From Asaia prunellae JCM 25354 (GTDB taxonomy: Bacteria > Pseudomonadota > Alphaproteobacteria > Acetobacterales > Acetobacteraceae): a stretch of DNA of 64,000 bases. Below are positions 29,636 through 39,044 of this stretch, piece by piece (the first letter of the stretch is position 1; each line of letters begins with the position of its first letter). Location: positions 84,218 to 148,217 of the forward strand of contig NZ_BAJV01000010.1 in the NCBI RefSeq assembly GCF_000613885.1. Direction: 5' to 3'. The notes beneath the pieces are model-generated. The model did no database searches, was not told the origin of the DNA, and worked only from the letters and a program-made list of their open reading frames with translations. The position numbers were made by a program, and so were the translations under genes.

Positions 29636-30523
29636 TCAGGCCTGGCGGTTTTCCAGGAGGCTGCGTCGAATGCGACGACCGCGGGAGATCGTTTCGACGA
29701 TTGTTTTCTCGTCGCCTTCGCGTATGGCTTTGGCCATGGCCGCGGCATCCTGGCTGAAACGATCCAGAACGCCGAGCAGAGCGTCGCTGTTGTTCAGGAA
29801 GATATCGCGCCACATTGTCGGATCCGAAGCGGCAATACGGGTGAAATCCCGAAAGCCTGAAGCTGCAAAATCAAGGACCTCGGCGCGCATGTCTTCAGCC
29901 AGAGTGTCGGCGGTGCCGCAGATGGTAAAGGCAATGAGGTGTGGCAGGTGACTCACCATGGCACAGATCGTATCGTGATGATCGACATCCATGATACGGA
30001 TGCGTGCGCCCATCGCCCGCCAGAAAGCAGCAATGCGGTCAATGGCTTCCTGGGGGGCCTTGGCGGCAGGCGTCAGAAGGCACCAGCGATCTTCAAAAAG
30101 CGTGGCGAAACCAGCATCAGGGCCCGAATGCTCCGTGCCGGCCATCGGGTGTGCCGGAACATAGGGGATATCGTCGCGCAGGTGTGGCATCAGGGCATCG
30201 ACAACGCTTCGTCGCGTTGATCCCACATCGGTCAGAATTGCACCTGGCTTCATATAAGGCAGGATCGTGCCGGCAACAGGAGCGATGGCCCCGACCGGGA
30301 CGCAGAGCATGACGCAGTCGGCCTCTGCCACGGCTTTGGGTATATCATCGGTGATGATATCGCCCAGATCGAGGCAGCGTATCCGTTCAAGAACTGCCGG
30401 ATCACGGTCGGCCACGATGATCCTGTCAACCAGGCCAGGATCGGTGCGCAGACGCCGCAATACCGAAGAGCCGATCAGTCCGGGTCCGATGACGCAGAAC
30501 GTCCTGAAAAGAGGTATCGTCAC
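29636..30523 (-). CDS. tyrA: Prephenate/arogenate dehydrogenase
   Basis: The protein has 295 residues. FCVIGPGLIGSSVLRRLR is the NAD(P)-binding start, VGSTRRSVVDAL and YVPAHPMAGTEHSGPD are the signature substrate-site segments, and MVSHLPHLIAF carries the catalytic-region His. It oxidatively decarboxylates prephenate or arogenate on the way to tyrosine. Its start overlaps the end of the hpnL-like gene by four bases, so the two are coupled. Confidence 0.92.
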   Translation of the reverse strand: MTIPLFRTFCVIGPGLIGSSVLRRLRTDPGLVDRIIVADRDPAVLERIRCLDLGDIITDDIPKAVAEADCVMLCVPVGAIAPVAGTILPYMKPGAILTDVGSTRRSVVDALMPHLRDDIPYVPAHPMAGTEHSGPDAGFATLFEDRWCLLTPAAKAPQEAIDRIAAFWRAMGARIRIMDVDHHDTICAMVSHLPHLIAFTICGTADTLAEDMRAEVLDFAASGFRDFTRIAASDPTMWRDIFLNNSDALLGVLDRFSQDAAAMAKAIREGDEKTIVETISRGRRIRRSLLENRQA

Positions 30524-31578
30524 GACGCTTTGCTCCTGGTGACAGGGTCAGCATAATCGAGGGTGTCTGAAGGTTTGGTTTCGGTCTTCCCCTTGCGCAG
30601 GCGGTGCATCTCCGAGATCTGCCACAGCGCCATGACCGGAATGCCGATGGCAATGTCGCGACCGCGACGCAGGAGGGAGAGACCAAGGGAGATTTCGGCT
30701 TCAACCCCGAAAAAATAACCAAGCGCGACATAAGCGGCTTCCTGGACACCGAGCGCAGCGGGTACGAGGAAAGAGGCAGACATTATGCCGCAAACAACAC
30801 CCTCGATAGCAACAGCGCCGAGAAAGCCAATATGGGCGCCGAGTAGCTCCAGAGAGAGCCAGGTGACGGCAGCTCCACCAAGCCAGCAGAAAAGATGAAT
30901 GAGTGCGCCGCTGGCGATGCGGGCGGGGCGGGCCCAAAGCAGATCAAGCTGGGCCTGAAATGTATCCATGTTGTCGATGAGTGTCGTACGCCAGCCTTCG
31001 GCAATATGACGGCCGAGAAAACGTGCTGCGTGATGAATGGCCACACCGCCGCGTTGCTGTGTCCAGATAAAACCGGCAATACCCAATGCCAGAAGACCCA
31101 TGCCGCCGAGTACTGGCCAGGTGAATTTGTTGGTGCCGGTATGGTCGAACAGACATACCAGAGCGATGATCACGAAAACGATCTGGCCAAGAACTTCGGT
31201 AGTAATATCAACGATATTGGTTGCGACAGCAGCAGGCCATTGCAGAGGGCCGAGTTTGCGGCTGAGTGTGGGCATGCTGCAGGTGGCGCGAATGCCGATC
31301 ACCATGCCGCCAAGCTGGGAAAAGGGCAGGCAATTGCCTGCGGCGTCGCGAACGGCTCGGGAGGCGATCGCGCGGAAAAGTCCGATTTCAGGGCAGGCAG
31401 AATACCAGGAGATGCCAAGCCCGACATCTATGAGAACCTGCCCGCCGACAATGGCCAGAAACCCTCCAACCCCTATGCGTTGCATGGCACTGAACACATG
31501 ACCTATGCCGAGCCAGGCCATGATGCCCGTAAGCAGAGCGAGGCCGAGCAGGGAAAGGATGAGAGTCAGTGTTTTCAA
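30520..31578 (-). CDS. hpnL: HpnL-like hopanoid-associated integral membrane protein
   Basis: I place the start at TTG 31578, giving 352 residues that begin KTLTLILSLLGLALLTGIM; an in-frame TTG at 31626 would add 16 polar residues. About eight transmembrane segments are visible, as in the lysylphosphatidylglycerol synthase-like membrane domain family to which HpnL belongs. GVQEAAYVALGYFFGV near the end is a typical segment. HpnL is associated with hopanoid clusters and is thought to help move or place hopanoids in the envelope. Here it lies next to hpnA, divergently transcribed, which supports the call. Confidence 0.82.
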   Translation of the reverse strand: MKTLTLILSLLGLALLTGIMAWLGIGHVFSAMQRIGVGGFLAIVGGQVLIDVGLGISWYSACPEIGLFRAIASRAVRDAAGNCLPFSQLGGMVIGIRATCSMPTLSRKLGPLQWPAAVATNIVDITTEVLGQIVFVIIALVCLFDHTGTNKFTWPVLGGMGLLALGIAGFIWTQQRGGVAIHHAARFLGRHIAEGWRTTLIDNMDTFQAQLDLLWARPARIASGALIHLFCWLGGAAVTWLSLELLGAHIGFLGAVAIEGVVCGIMSASFLVPAALGVQEAAYVALGYFFGVEAEISLGLSLLRRGRDIAIGIPVMALWQISEMHRLRKGKTETKPSDTLDYADPVTRSKAS

Positions 31579-31830
31579 GGTTGGTCTTGTCCGAACGATG
31601 CAGGGTTGCGTGAAAGCTTCGCGCAATCCGTAAACGGGGGAGGTTTCTGCGGCACCTTCCAGAGTATGTCGCGCTGTCTCGTGTTCGCGGCTGTCTACAC
31701 CAGACAGTCAGCTTTCGCTACTCCAAGGCTGAATATGACGAAAAAGCCATCCCCTTGCAGGTTGCTTGAATGTGTGCGGGCGGTATGGTGCAAAATCAAT
31801 TTATAATAGACGAAAGCATCAGAGCCTATC

Positions 31831-32832
31831 ATGAGCGAATACACGCTGATTACCGGGGCAACCGGTTTTGTGGGCTCAGCTGTCGCACGTATTCTCAAGC
31901 AGCGAGGGCACAGGATCAGACTGCTGGTTCGTGCCGGTGCAGATCTCTCAAATCTCGAAGGGCTTGATGCCGATCTGGTGATTGGCGATCTGACTGCCCC
32001 CGAAAGCTTTGGGCCGGCTCTCGCCGATTGTCGTTATCTGTTCCATGTCGCTGCCGATTATCGTCTCTGGGTGCCGGATCCGGCAGTCATGATGCGTGCC
32101 AATGTGGAAGGAACGCGGCGCCTCATGATGGCGGCTCTCGATGCAGGGGTGGAGCGTGTCGTCTATTGCTCTTCTGTTGCCGCTCTGGGTCTGACCAAGG
32201 ACGGTACTCCTGCCAGTGAAGTGACCCCTGTGACTGAACATGATGTCATCGGGGTCTATAAGCTGTCGAAATATCGTGCTGAGCAGGAAGTGCTGAAACT
32301 GGTGCGGGAGCATGGTCTGCCTGCTGTGATCGTCAATCCCTCCACGCCGGTTGGTCCGCGAGATATCAAGCCCACACCAACCGGTCAGATGATTGTGGAC
32401 GTGGCTTCGGGCAACATGCCTGCCTATGTCGATAGCGGTCTCAATATTGTTCATGTTGATGATGTGGCCGAAGGTCATGCGCTGGCGCTCGAGAAGGGCG
32501 TAATTGGCGAAAAATACATTCTCGGTGGTGAGAACTACATGCTCGGCGATTTTTTCTCGCTGATCAGTGAAGTGGCCTGCGTCAAGCCGCCGCGTATCAG
32601 GCTCAGGCAGTCCTGGTTGCAGCCGGTTGCAGTCGTATCCGAGTGGATGGCACGTGGTTTTGGTATCGAGCCGCGGGTAACGCGAGAGACGCTTGCGATG
32701 TCGAAGAAGAAAATGTTCTTCACATCGCTGAAGGCACAGGAGCAGCTTGGTTATGCGCCGCGTCCGGCGCGAGAGGCTGTGGCCGATGCGATAACCTGGT
32801 TTCGTGAACATGGGCGGGTCTCCACGAAATGA
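31831..32832 (+). CDS. hpnA: Hopanoid-associated sugar epimerase HpnA
   Basis: The protein has 333 residues. LITGATGFVGSAVARIL is the NAD-binding loop, FHVAADYRLWVPDP a strong HpnA signature, YCSSVAALGL and YKLSKYRAEQ the catalytic Ser and Tyr-x-x-x-Lys region, and VIVNPSTPVGPRDIKPTPTG another family hallmark. It is an extended SDR thought to act on the hopanoid sugar head group. It starts the rightward hopanoid genes; TATAAT at 31802-31807 could be its -10 element. Its stop overlaps the hpnB start (ATGA). Confidence 0.93.
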   Translation: MSEYTLITGATGFVGSAVARILKQRGHRIRLLVRAGADLSNLEGLDADLVIGDLTAPESFGPALADCRYLFHVAADYRLWVPDPAVMMRANVEGTRRLMMAALDAGVERVVYCSSVAALGLTKDGTPASEVTPVTEHDVIGVYKLSKYRAEQEVLKLVREHGLPAVIVNPSTPVGPRDIKPTPTGQMIVDVASGNMPAYVDSGLNIVHVDDVAEGHALALEKGVIGEKYILGGENYMLGDFFSLISEVACVKPPRIRLRQSWLQPVAVVSEWMARGFGIEPRVTRETLAMSKKKMFFTSLKAQEQLGYAPRPAREAVADAITWFREHGRVSTK

Positions 32833-33983
32833 TCAGAAAACTGATGGCCGCCTCCGCGCTGGCCGCCTGGGGTAAGCTGCTCTTTGCTCATGGACGCTTC
32901 TGGCGAACCGGTGATCAGCTTATGCCTTTCAATACGGTTTCTGCGACGATCTGGCCTGATGTCGCAATTGTTGTGCCAGCCAGGGACGAGGCTGAATCAA
33001 TACAGACCTGTCTCGCGACGCTGCTCCAGCAGGACTACAAGGGCAGGCTGAGCGTCATCATCGTCGATGATGGCAGTACGGATGGCACGGGTGATCTGGC
33101 TCGCAAGGTGCCTGATCCGCATGAACGTCTGACCGTGGTGACGGGGCGCGAGCGACCGGAAGGCTGGAGTGGAAAGCTCTGGGCCGTTCATCAGGGAGAG
33201 ATGATCGCGCGCGAGAAGATCGATTCCGAGGGCTTCATCCTGCTGACAGATGCCGATATCCTTCACTCGGCCCTGCATCTGGAAACGCTGGTTGAGAAGG
33301 CTCAGCGGGACCGGCTCGACATGGTGTCGGAAATGGTGGTGCTGAATTGTGAAAGTGCTGCCGAACGCCTGCTTGTGCCGGCTTTCGTTTATTTCTTCGC
33401 GATGCTCTACCCGTTCGAGAAGGTAAATGATCCGGCCTCCGAAGTGGCTGGTGCGGCAGGCGGAACCATTCTGGTACGCCGTGCGATGCTCGAACGGATT
33501 GGTGGTGTAGAAACCGTTCGTGGCGCGCTGATCGATGACTGCTCCCTGGCCTCGGATATCAAACAGGCAGGCGGCAGACTCTATCTTGGTCATAGCACCC
33601 TTGCCTGGTCGATCCGGCCTTATCGTGGTGCAGGTGATATCTGGCGCATGATTGCACGCACGGCTTATGTGCAACTGCGTTACTCGCCGGTCATTCTGCT
33701 CTGTACGATAGTCGGCATGGGGCTGGTGTGGCTGGCCCCTGTCTATTTTGCGTTCTTTGGTCGTGGTCGCGAGCGGATCATGGGGAGCGCATCGCTGTCT
33801 CTGGCCGTTATTTCGTTTCTGCCGACGCTTCTGCGGTTCAGACTGTCACCTTTGCGGGCACTCGCCTTGCCTGTTGTGGCAGCGTTCTACATGGCGGCGA
33901 CAATCGGATCTGCGATCGATCACCACCGTGGACGTGGTGTACAATGGAAAAGCCGGTATTACACCGAGGAGACACATGCCTGA
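32829..33983 (+). CDS. hpnB: Hopanoid glycosyltransferase HpnB
   Basis: The protein has 384 residues. The GT2 domain starts VAIVVPARDEAESIQTCL, then VIIVDDGSTDGTGDLA, then LLTDADILH as the DxD-type motif. GWSGKLWAVHQG and GAAGGTILVRRAMLERIGG are typical of HpnB. The last ~100 residues hold three or four transmembrane segments, placing the enzyme in the inner membrane. It is inferred to transfer a sugar to the hopanoid side chain. It overlaps hpnC (TGATG). Confidence 0.92.
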   Translation: MIRKLMAASALAAWGKLLFAHGRFWRTGDQLMPFNTVSATIWPDVAIVVPARDEAESIQTCLATLLQQDYKGRLSVIIVDDGSTDGTGDLARKVPDPHERLTVVTGRERPEGWSGKLWAVHQGEMIAREKIDSEGFILLTDADILHSALHLETLVEKAQRDRLDMVSEMVVLNCESAAERLLVPAFVYFFAMLYPFEKVNDPASEVAGAAGGTILVRRAMLERIGGVETVRGALIDDCSLASDIKQAGGRLYLGHSTLAWSIRPYRGAGDIWRMIARTAYVQLRYSPVILLCTIVGMGLVWLAPVYFAFFGRGRERIMGSASLSLAVISFLPTLLRFRLSPLRALALPVVAAFYMAATIGSAIDHHRGRGVQWKSRYYTEETHA

Positions 33984-34857
33984 TGAATGCCATCGGAAAG
34001 ACAGTCGATCCGGTCTGGGGCGCATCAGACGTGACTTCGCGCAAAGGTGCCGATGATGAGAATTTTCCCGTTGGTTCATTCCTTTTTGCAAAGGAGAACA
34101 GGGCGCATGTAATCGCCTATTACAACTTTGCCCGTGTTATCGATGATATGGTCGATAACGCGACCCTTTCTTCTGAGGCCAAGATTGCGCGGCTCCGGGG
34201 GATGGAAGAAGTGGTTCGCGGTGAACGTGAAGCGCCTCAGCGCGCTGATGCTCAGAGTGCTGTGATATTGCGCCGGCACCTGCTTCAGACCGGTGTGCCA
34301 GTCGAGACGGCGACCGATCTGATCACGGCCTTCTGCAGGATGCGGTCAAGACCCGGTATGACAGCTGGGATGAGCTTCTGGGGTATTGCCGCTTTTCGGC
34401 AAACCCTGTCGGGCGTTTTCTGCTGCTGTTACATGGCGAGAAGGCCGAGACATTACCGCTTTCTGACGCACTTTGCAGCGCGTTGCAGGTTCTCAATCAT
34501 CTTCAGGATGTGACATCCGATCTCAGGGTTCTGAACCGATCCTATCTGCCTCAGGAAATGCTGAAGGCGGAGGGAGCAAAGGTTGAAGAGGTGCTTCTTG
34601 CACGCAGCAAGCCTGGCCTGCGTCGTGTGTTCGATCATCTTCTCGACGAAGTCGATTACCTCAATCGCCAGGCGTCAGGCTTGCCCGGTCTGGTGCGAGA
34701 TCGTCGGATGCGCGCCTATTGTGCTGTTGTGGTCGCGCTGTCACAGCGTCTTGCTGCAAGATTGCGTCGCGAAGACCCTGTTGCAGGGCGGGTCAAACTC
34801 GGCCGCCGGGACGGGATTGTTGCTCTCGTAAAAGGAGCAAGGGCTCTTATCGCGTAA
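33983..34857 (+). CDS. hpnC: Squalene synthase HpnC, frameshifted
   Basis: ATG 33983 overlaps the hpnB stop. The first half shows DENFPVGSFLFAKENRAHV and YNFARVIDDMVDNA, the first Asp-rich metal site. The frame is lost at about 34333: adding one C (TTCTGC to TTCCTGC) gives TAFLQDAVKTRYDSWDELLGY and runs on to CRFSANPVGRFLLLLHG and the second site NHLQDVTSDL. Repaired length is 291 residues, normal for HpnC. Family knowledge: HpnC converts presqualene diphosphate to hydroxysqualene, between HpnD and HpnE. Confidence 0.93.
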
Positions 34858-35003
34858 AAGCCGGGTGTTGAGATTGTGGCGGCCGGAGGACAGGCATTTC
34901 TGCAGGTTCCGGGAGCCTGAAGCCGGACAAGGTATCACTCTGAAAGAGGGTTGCTATCCTTTCAGCGGTACCAGGCAGGATTCAGGGTCCGGAAAATGTG
35001 TTA

Positions 35004-36184
35004 TCAGGTCAGAATCTGGTCCAGGGCGGCACAAAATCCTTCCATTTCCTTCATTGAGCCAACGCTGACACGAGACATGGTCGGCCAGATATCCCAGTTG
35101 CGGCCAATTTCCACCTTTCTGGCGGCAAAAGCTGTTTTCATCTGGGCGGCGGGTTTTTCCAGTCGACAAGAAACATATTGGCCTGGCTGCCCGGTACGAT
35201 GCGGATATTGCGTTTGGCCAGATGATCGAATGTCATGCTGCGTGCAGCGATCATCTCGTTGCGTCTGGCCTTGATAGCATCGGCCTGTGTCAGGCTGACG
35301 GCGCCTGCGGCGAGAGCCACAATGTTCAGCATCGAAATCATGTTGGGCCCGTCATAGCGCATCATGCTCTTGTGCAGATCAGGGCGGGCGAAGGAGAGGC
35401 CCAGACGCAGACCAGCCATGGCGAACATTTTCGAGAATGTGCGCAGGACGATGACATCTTTGCCCTGCTTGACCAGAGAGATGGCACTTGGTGCGCCTGA
35501 GAAGTGAATATAGGCTTCATCCACGATGATGACAGATCCGGCCGGCTTGTTGTCCGCGAGCCAGGCGATGTCCTCAAGCGGGGTAACTGTACCGGTCGGG
35601 TTGTTCGGACTGCAGATATAATAGGCGCCCGCATTAGGGTCGGCCTTGAGCATGGCGCGTACATCGGTAGCATAGCCGTTATGGGCAGAGAGCGGCACAC
35701 GGGTAAGCTTGATTTTCATCCAGTCGGCGGTACGCCAGGCGGCTTCGTAGGTAGGATTGGCTGTCACCAGTCCGCGCTCGGGTGAACAGAAGGTTACGAC
35801 AGAGCGACAGAGCGGATCGCTGGAACCGGGCCAGGGAAGGATATGTTCCTCGGAAATGTTTTCAACCGAGGAGGCAGTTCTGAGCAGCGTGGAGCGCAGA
35901 TGGTCAGGTTCGTATCGATTTCCAAACGGAACCTGGGCCTGACCAGCGGTCACGGCGGAAGGAAAGGGACCGGTCCAGCATTCGTTGCTGCCAATACGGA
36001 TCATGTCGAGATGGCCGACGAACGGATCGTCGCCCGGTGCCTTGATCGCAGCGAAGGCGGAAGAGCTGAACTGGGTCAGGGCGGCGCTCATGCCGAGCAG
36101 GCTCGTCAGGCGGCCGAAATGGCGACGTGAGTATCCACGTGCCAGCAGATCTTCTCTGGCTTCCTGGGTGAGTGGCGCAGTCAT
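35004..36184 (-). CDS. Tat-exported histidinol-phosphate aminotransferase-like enzyme, frameshifted
   Basis: A GGAG eight bases before ATG 36184 supports this start (another ATG is at 36190). The N-terminus contains SRRHFGRL followed by a hydrophobic stretch ending SSSAFA, a good twin-arginine signal. The PLP fold I enzyme follows: YYICSPNNPTGTVT, IIVDEAYIHF, and TFSKMFAMAGLRLG with the Schiff-base Lys. The frame breaks at the T run 35154-35158 (one base short); repair extends the end with PAAQMKTAFAARKVEIGRNW and gives 393 residues. Substrate unknown; most relatives act on aromatic or histidinol-phosphate substrates in the cytosol, so export is unusual. It faces against the hopanoid genes. 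Confidence 0.85.
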
Positions 36185-36275
36185 GAGCATATCTCCGATG
36201 GGTCAGATGCCGGCAAAGAGACGGGGATTCGTTTCGAATGTCAAATCATTTTCGAAACGGATTTGTCTTCGCCTG

Positions 36276-36730
36276 TCAGTATTCGTTCTTTTCACCCTTG
36301 AGAGGGATGGATGTTGGAAGATTATTGCCCCCTGCATAGGTGAGAAGTAATATCGTTTCCCTGTCTCCGGATACACCACGATGAGCGTCATCCATGCTTT
36401 CGGCAAAGGCCTCGCCTGATGAAAGACATGGCTGGCCCCGCTGGCCTTGTCCTGAATCGTCAGCTGGCCCTGAAGCACATAACCGGCATTCGGGACAGGA
36501 TGGGTATGCCATGGAAGTGCCGTATGGGGGGGAATGGTGAGTTTGATCATCATGAGTGTCGGTTGCCCGGAAGGGTAATGTGTATAGGGTTTGCCATTCC
36601 ATGATCGATCAGCCTTGAGCAGATGATCGGCATGGGCCGATGCGGTTTCCTGTGCATGACCCTGAGTGGGAGCGATAACGGACAGGCTGCAGGCAAGAGC
36701 CCAAAGGACAAGAGAACGGGCGAATTTCAT
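36276..36730 (-). CDS. Exported cupin-domain protein, frameshifted
   Basis: Residues 1-26 are a Sec signal peptide (KFARSLVLWALACSLSVIAP ... HAQ). The single cupin has LPWHTHPVPNAGYVLQGQL; the usual metal-binding Glu after HxH is not present. The frame breaks at 36415-36416 (one G missing on the coding strand); repair gives HVFHQGEAFAESMDDAH and an end at GEKNEY, 151 residues. It lies 91 bases before the Tat aminotransferase gene on the same strand, so the two may be co-transcribed. Function unknown. Confidence 0.75.
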
Positions 36731-36853
36731 GAATATGGTCCTTCATCGGAGAAGAGGAGGTATCCTTGAAACGTCTGTGGTTCGAACCGGATTTTGCTGT
36801 TTGATTTTTTGAAGGTAAAAGGCGCAGCTCTTGACTGATACAGGGATGAAGCG

Positions 36854-37723
36854 GTGAGCGGGTTTCGACAGGAAGCTGTGCTGGGCTGTGCCTCAGCCGA
36901 TCTTGAGCATGTTCATGCTATTGTGACTCGCGCCGGCACGTCTTTTGGCAAGGGCATGAAGATCCTGCCTCCAGAGCGGCGTTATGGCATGTTTGCAGTC
37001 TATGCCTTCTGTCGCGAAGTGGATGACATTGCCGATGGTGATGTCCTGGTGCCAGATCGTATGGAGGCGCTCCAGGACTGGCACAAGCGCATGGAGCGTC
37101 TTTATGAAGGTGAGACCAGAGATGGTCTTGACCGTGTGCTTGTAGCGGCAATCACCCGTTTCGGTCTTCGCAAGGAAGATTTCACCGCGGTGATCGATGG
37201 CATGGCCATGGACGCCGCCGGACCTGTTGTTGCACCGGACGAAGCGACGCTTGATCTGTATTGTGACCGGGTAGCCTCTGCTGTGGGGCGTCTTTCGGTG
37301 CGGGTCTTCGGCGATTCATCACCGGAGGCTGATCGTGTCGCGCATCATCTGGGCCGTGCGCTTCAATTGACCAATATTCTGCGCGATGTACAGGAAGATG
37401 CGGATCGGGGCCGTCTCTATCTCCCGCGCGAATTGCTGTTGCGTCATGATGTCCCGATTGATCCTCAGGAAGCGCTTTATGCGCTTGGGCTCGATCCGCT
37501 GGCGCGGATCATGGCCGTTCGCGCGGCAGATCATTTCCGTGAGGCGTATCGTGCCATGCGGCAATGTGACCGGATTGCCATGCGCCCGGCGCGGATCATG
37601 GCGGCTTCCTATCGTCCGATTCTGACAGCCTTGCTACGTCGTGGATGGCGTCATCCTGATGTGCCGGTGAAAGTCAGCAAGGCTGTCCGGATCCTGCGAT
37701 CACTCCTGGCCTATTATCGCTGA
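36854..37723 (+). CDS. hpnD: Presqualene diphosphate synthase HpnD
   Basis: The protein has 289 residues with a GTG start. SFGKGMKILPPERRYGMFAV is the HpnD signature, FCREVDDIADGDV the first Asp-rich Mg site, and LTNILRDVQEDADRGRLYLP the second. It condenses two farnesyl diphosphates to presqualene diphosphate. It is followed three bases later by hpnE. The preceding cupin gene is divergent, so a new promoter must lie in 36731-36853. Confidence 0.95.
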   Translation: MSGFRQEAVLGCASADLEHVHAIVTRAGTSFGKGMKILPPERRYGMFAVYAFCREVDDIADGDVLVPDRMEALQDWHKRMERLYEGETRDGLDRVLVAAITRFGLRKEDFTAVIDGMAMDAAGPVVAPDEATLDLYCDRVASAVGRLSVRVFGDSSPEADRVAHHLGRALQLTNILRDVQEDADRGRLYLPRELLLRHDVPIDPQEALYALGLDPLARIMAVRAADHFREAYRAMRQCDRIAMRPARIMAASYRPILTALLRRGWRHPDVPVKVSKAVRILRSLLAYYR

Positions 37724-37726
37724 TCC

Positions 37727-39010
37727 ATGACTCATGTTCATATCATTGGTGGTGGTCTTGCCGGTCTCTCCGCTGCGGTGGATGTCATCGGGCGGGCGCG
37801 CGTTTCTGTTTATGAGGCCGGCCCTGCCTGTGGCGGGCGGGCGCGATCCTATTACGACAAGGCCCTTGATGCGCGCATCGATAATGGCAATCATCTTCTT
37901 CTTTCCGCCAACAAGGCAAGTTTTCGCTATCTCGGGTTGATCGGGGCTGAAAAGACCCTGAAAGGTCCCGGAGCGCCTCTGTTTCCCTGGTTTGATCTTT
38001 CGACCAATCTGGGCTGGACCCTTCAGCTTTCACGAGGACGTTTTCCTTTCTGGGCGTTCTCTGGGCGTCGTCGTGTTCCGGGGATGAAATTATCCGAGCT
38101 TGCCGTTCTTGCCCGGTTGCTCAAGGCCGGCCCTGATCAGACGGTCAGCGAGTTTCTGGGTAAGGGTATGCTGACCCGCAGACTTCTGGAGCCCTTCACC
38201 ATTTCCGCGCTCAACACGCCGCTTGAAACGGGTAGTGCTGCACTTCTGGCGACAATTATCCGGGAAACCCTTGCCCTTGGAGGAGCTGCCTGCTGCCCAT
38301 GGTATCCATCTGAAGGGTTGTCCGAGAGCTTTGTCGATCCGGCGGTTGCACATCTGAGGCGTCTGCAGGGCGAAGTGCATTGCGGGACCCGTATTTCAGG
38401 ACTTGATGTCCAGGACGGGCGCGTGACCGGCTTGAAAAGCGGGAATGAGATCATTGCCGTCGGGCCGGAAGACAGGGTCGTGTTTGCGGCGCCTTCACCT
38501 GTTGCACGGACACTTCTCGAACCGCATCTGCCGGGATTCTCTGCGCCGGATGCTTATGAGAGCATTATCAACGTGCATTATCGTCTGCCTTCGCCGGTTC
38601 ATGCACGGGGTATGCTGGCAAAGGTCGGGTTTGTGGGTCTCGTCGGTGGCGTTGCTGAATGGGTCTATCTCAAGGGTGCGATTCTTTCCGTGACTGTGAG
38701 TGCTGCCAATCGTTATGCTGCACGCGATAATGATGAGCTGATTGCCACGATCTGGTCGGAGATCCGTCAGGCTGTGGGGCCGGTGCTGATCGAGACCTTG
38801 CCCAAGGCGGTACCGCCTGTGCGTCTGGTTTGCGAAAAGCGTGCGACTTTCGCCGCCACACCGGCGCAGGATCGTCTCAGGCCACAGGCCAGAACGGGAC
38901 TGGATAATCTGGCGCTTGCCGGAGACTGGACCCAGACAGGCTTCCCCTCGACCATTGAAGGGGCAATCCGTTCAGGCTCAGAGGCCATCAGGGTTCTGGG
39001 TCTGTTATAA
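37727..39010 (+). CDS. hpnE: Hydroxysqualene dehydroxylase HpnE (FAD-dependent)
   Basis: The protein has 427 residues. VHIIGGGLAGLSAAVDV is the FAD-binding Rossmann start, GGRARSYYDKALDARIDNG the amine-oxidase-like segment, and LALAGDWTQTGFPSTIEGAI the C-terminal FAD-contact motif. Family knowledge: HpnE reduces hydroxysqualene to squalene. It lies between hpnD and shc in one transcription unit. Confidence 0.94.
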   Translation: MTHVHIIGGGLAGLSAAVDVIGRARVSVYEAGPACGGRARSYYDKALDARIDNGNHLLLSANKASFRYLGLIGAEKTLKGPGAPLFPWFDLSTNLGWTLQLSRGRFPFWAFSGRRRVPGMKLSELAVLARLLKAGPDQTVSEFLGKGMLTRRLLEPFTISALNTPLETGSAALLATIIRETLALGGAACCPWYPSEGLSESFVDPAVAHLRRLQGEVHCGTRISGLDVQDGRVTGLKSGNEIIAVGPEDRVVFAAPSPVARTLLEPHLPGFSAPDAYESIINVHYRLPSPVHARGMLAKVGFVGLVGGVAEWVYLKGAILSVTVSAANRYAARDNDELIATIWSEIRQAVGPVLIETLPKAVPPVRLVCEKRATFAATPAQDRLRPQARTGLDNLALAGDWTQTGFPSTIEGAIRSGSEAIRVLGLL

Positions 39011-39044
39011 TGAAACCGAGTCAGAAAAAGGACAGGTGCGGGTA

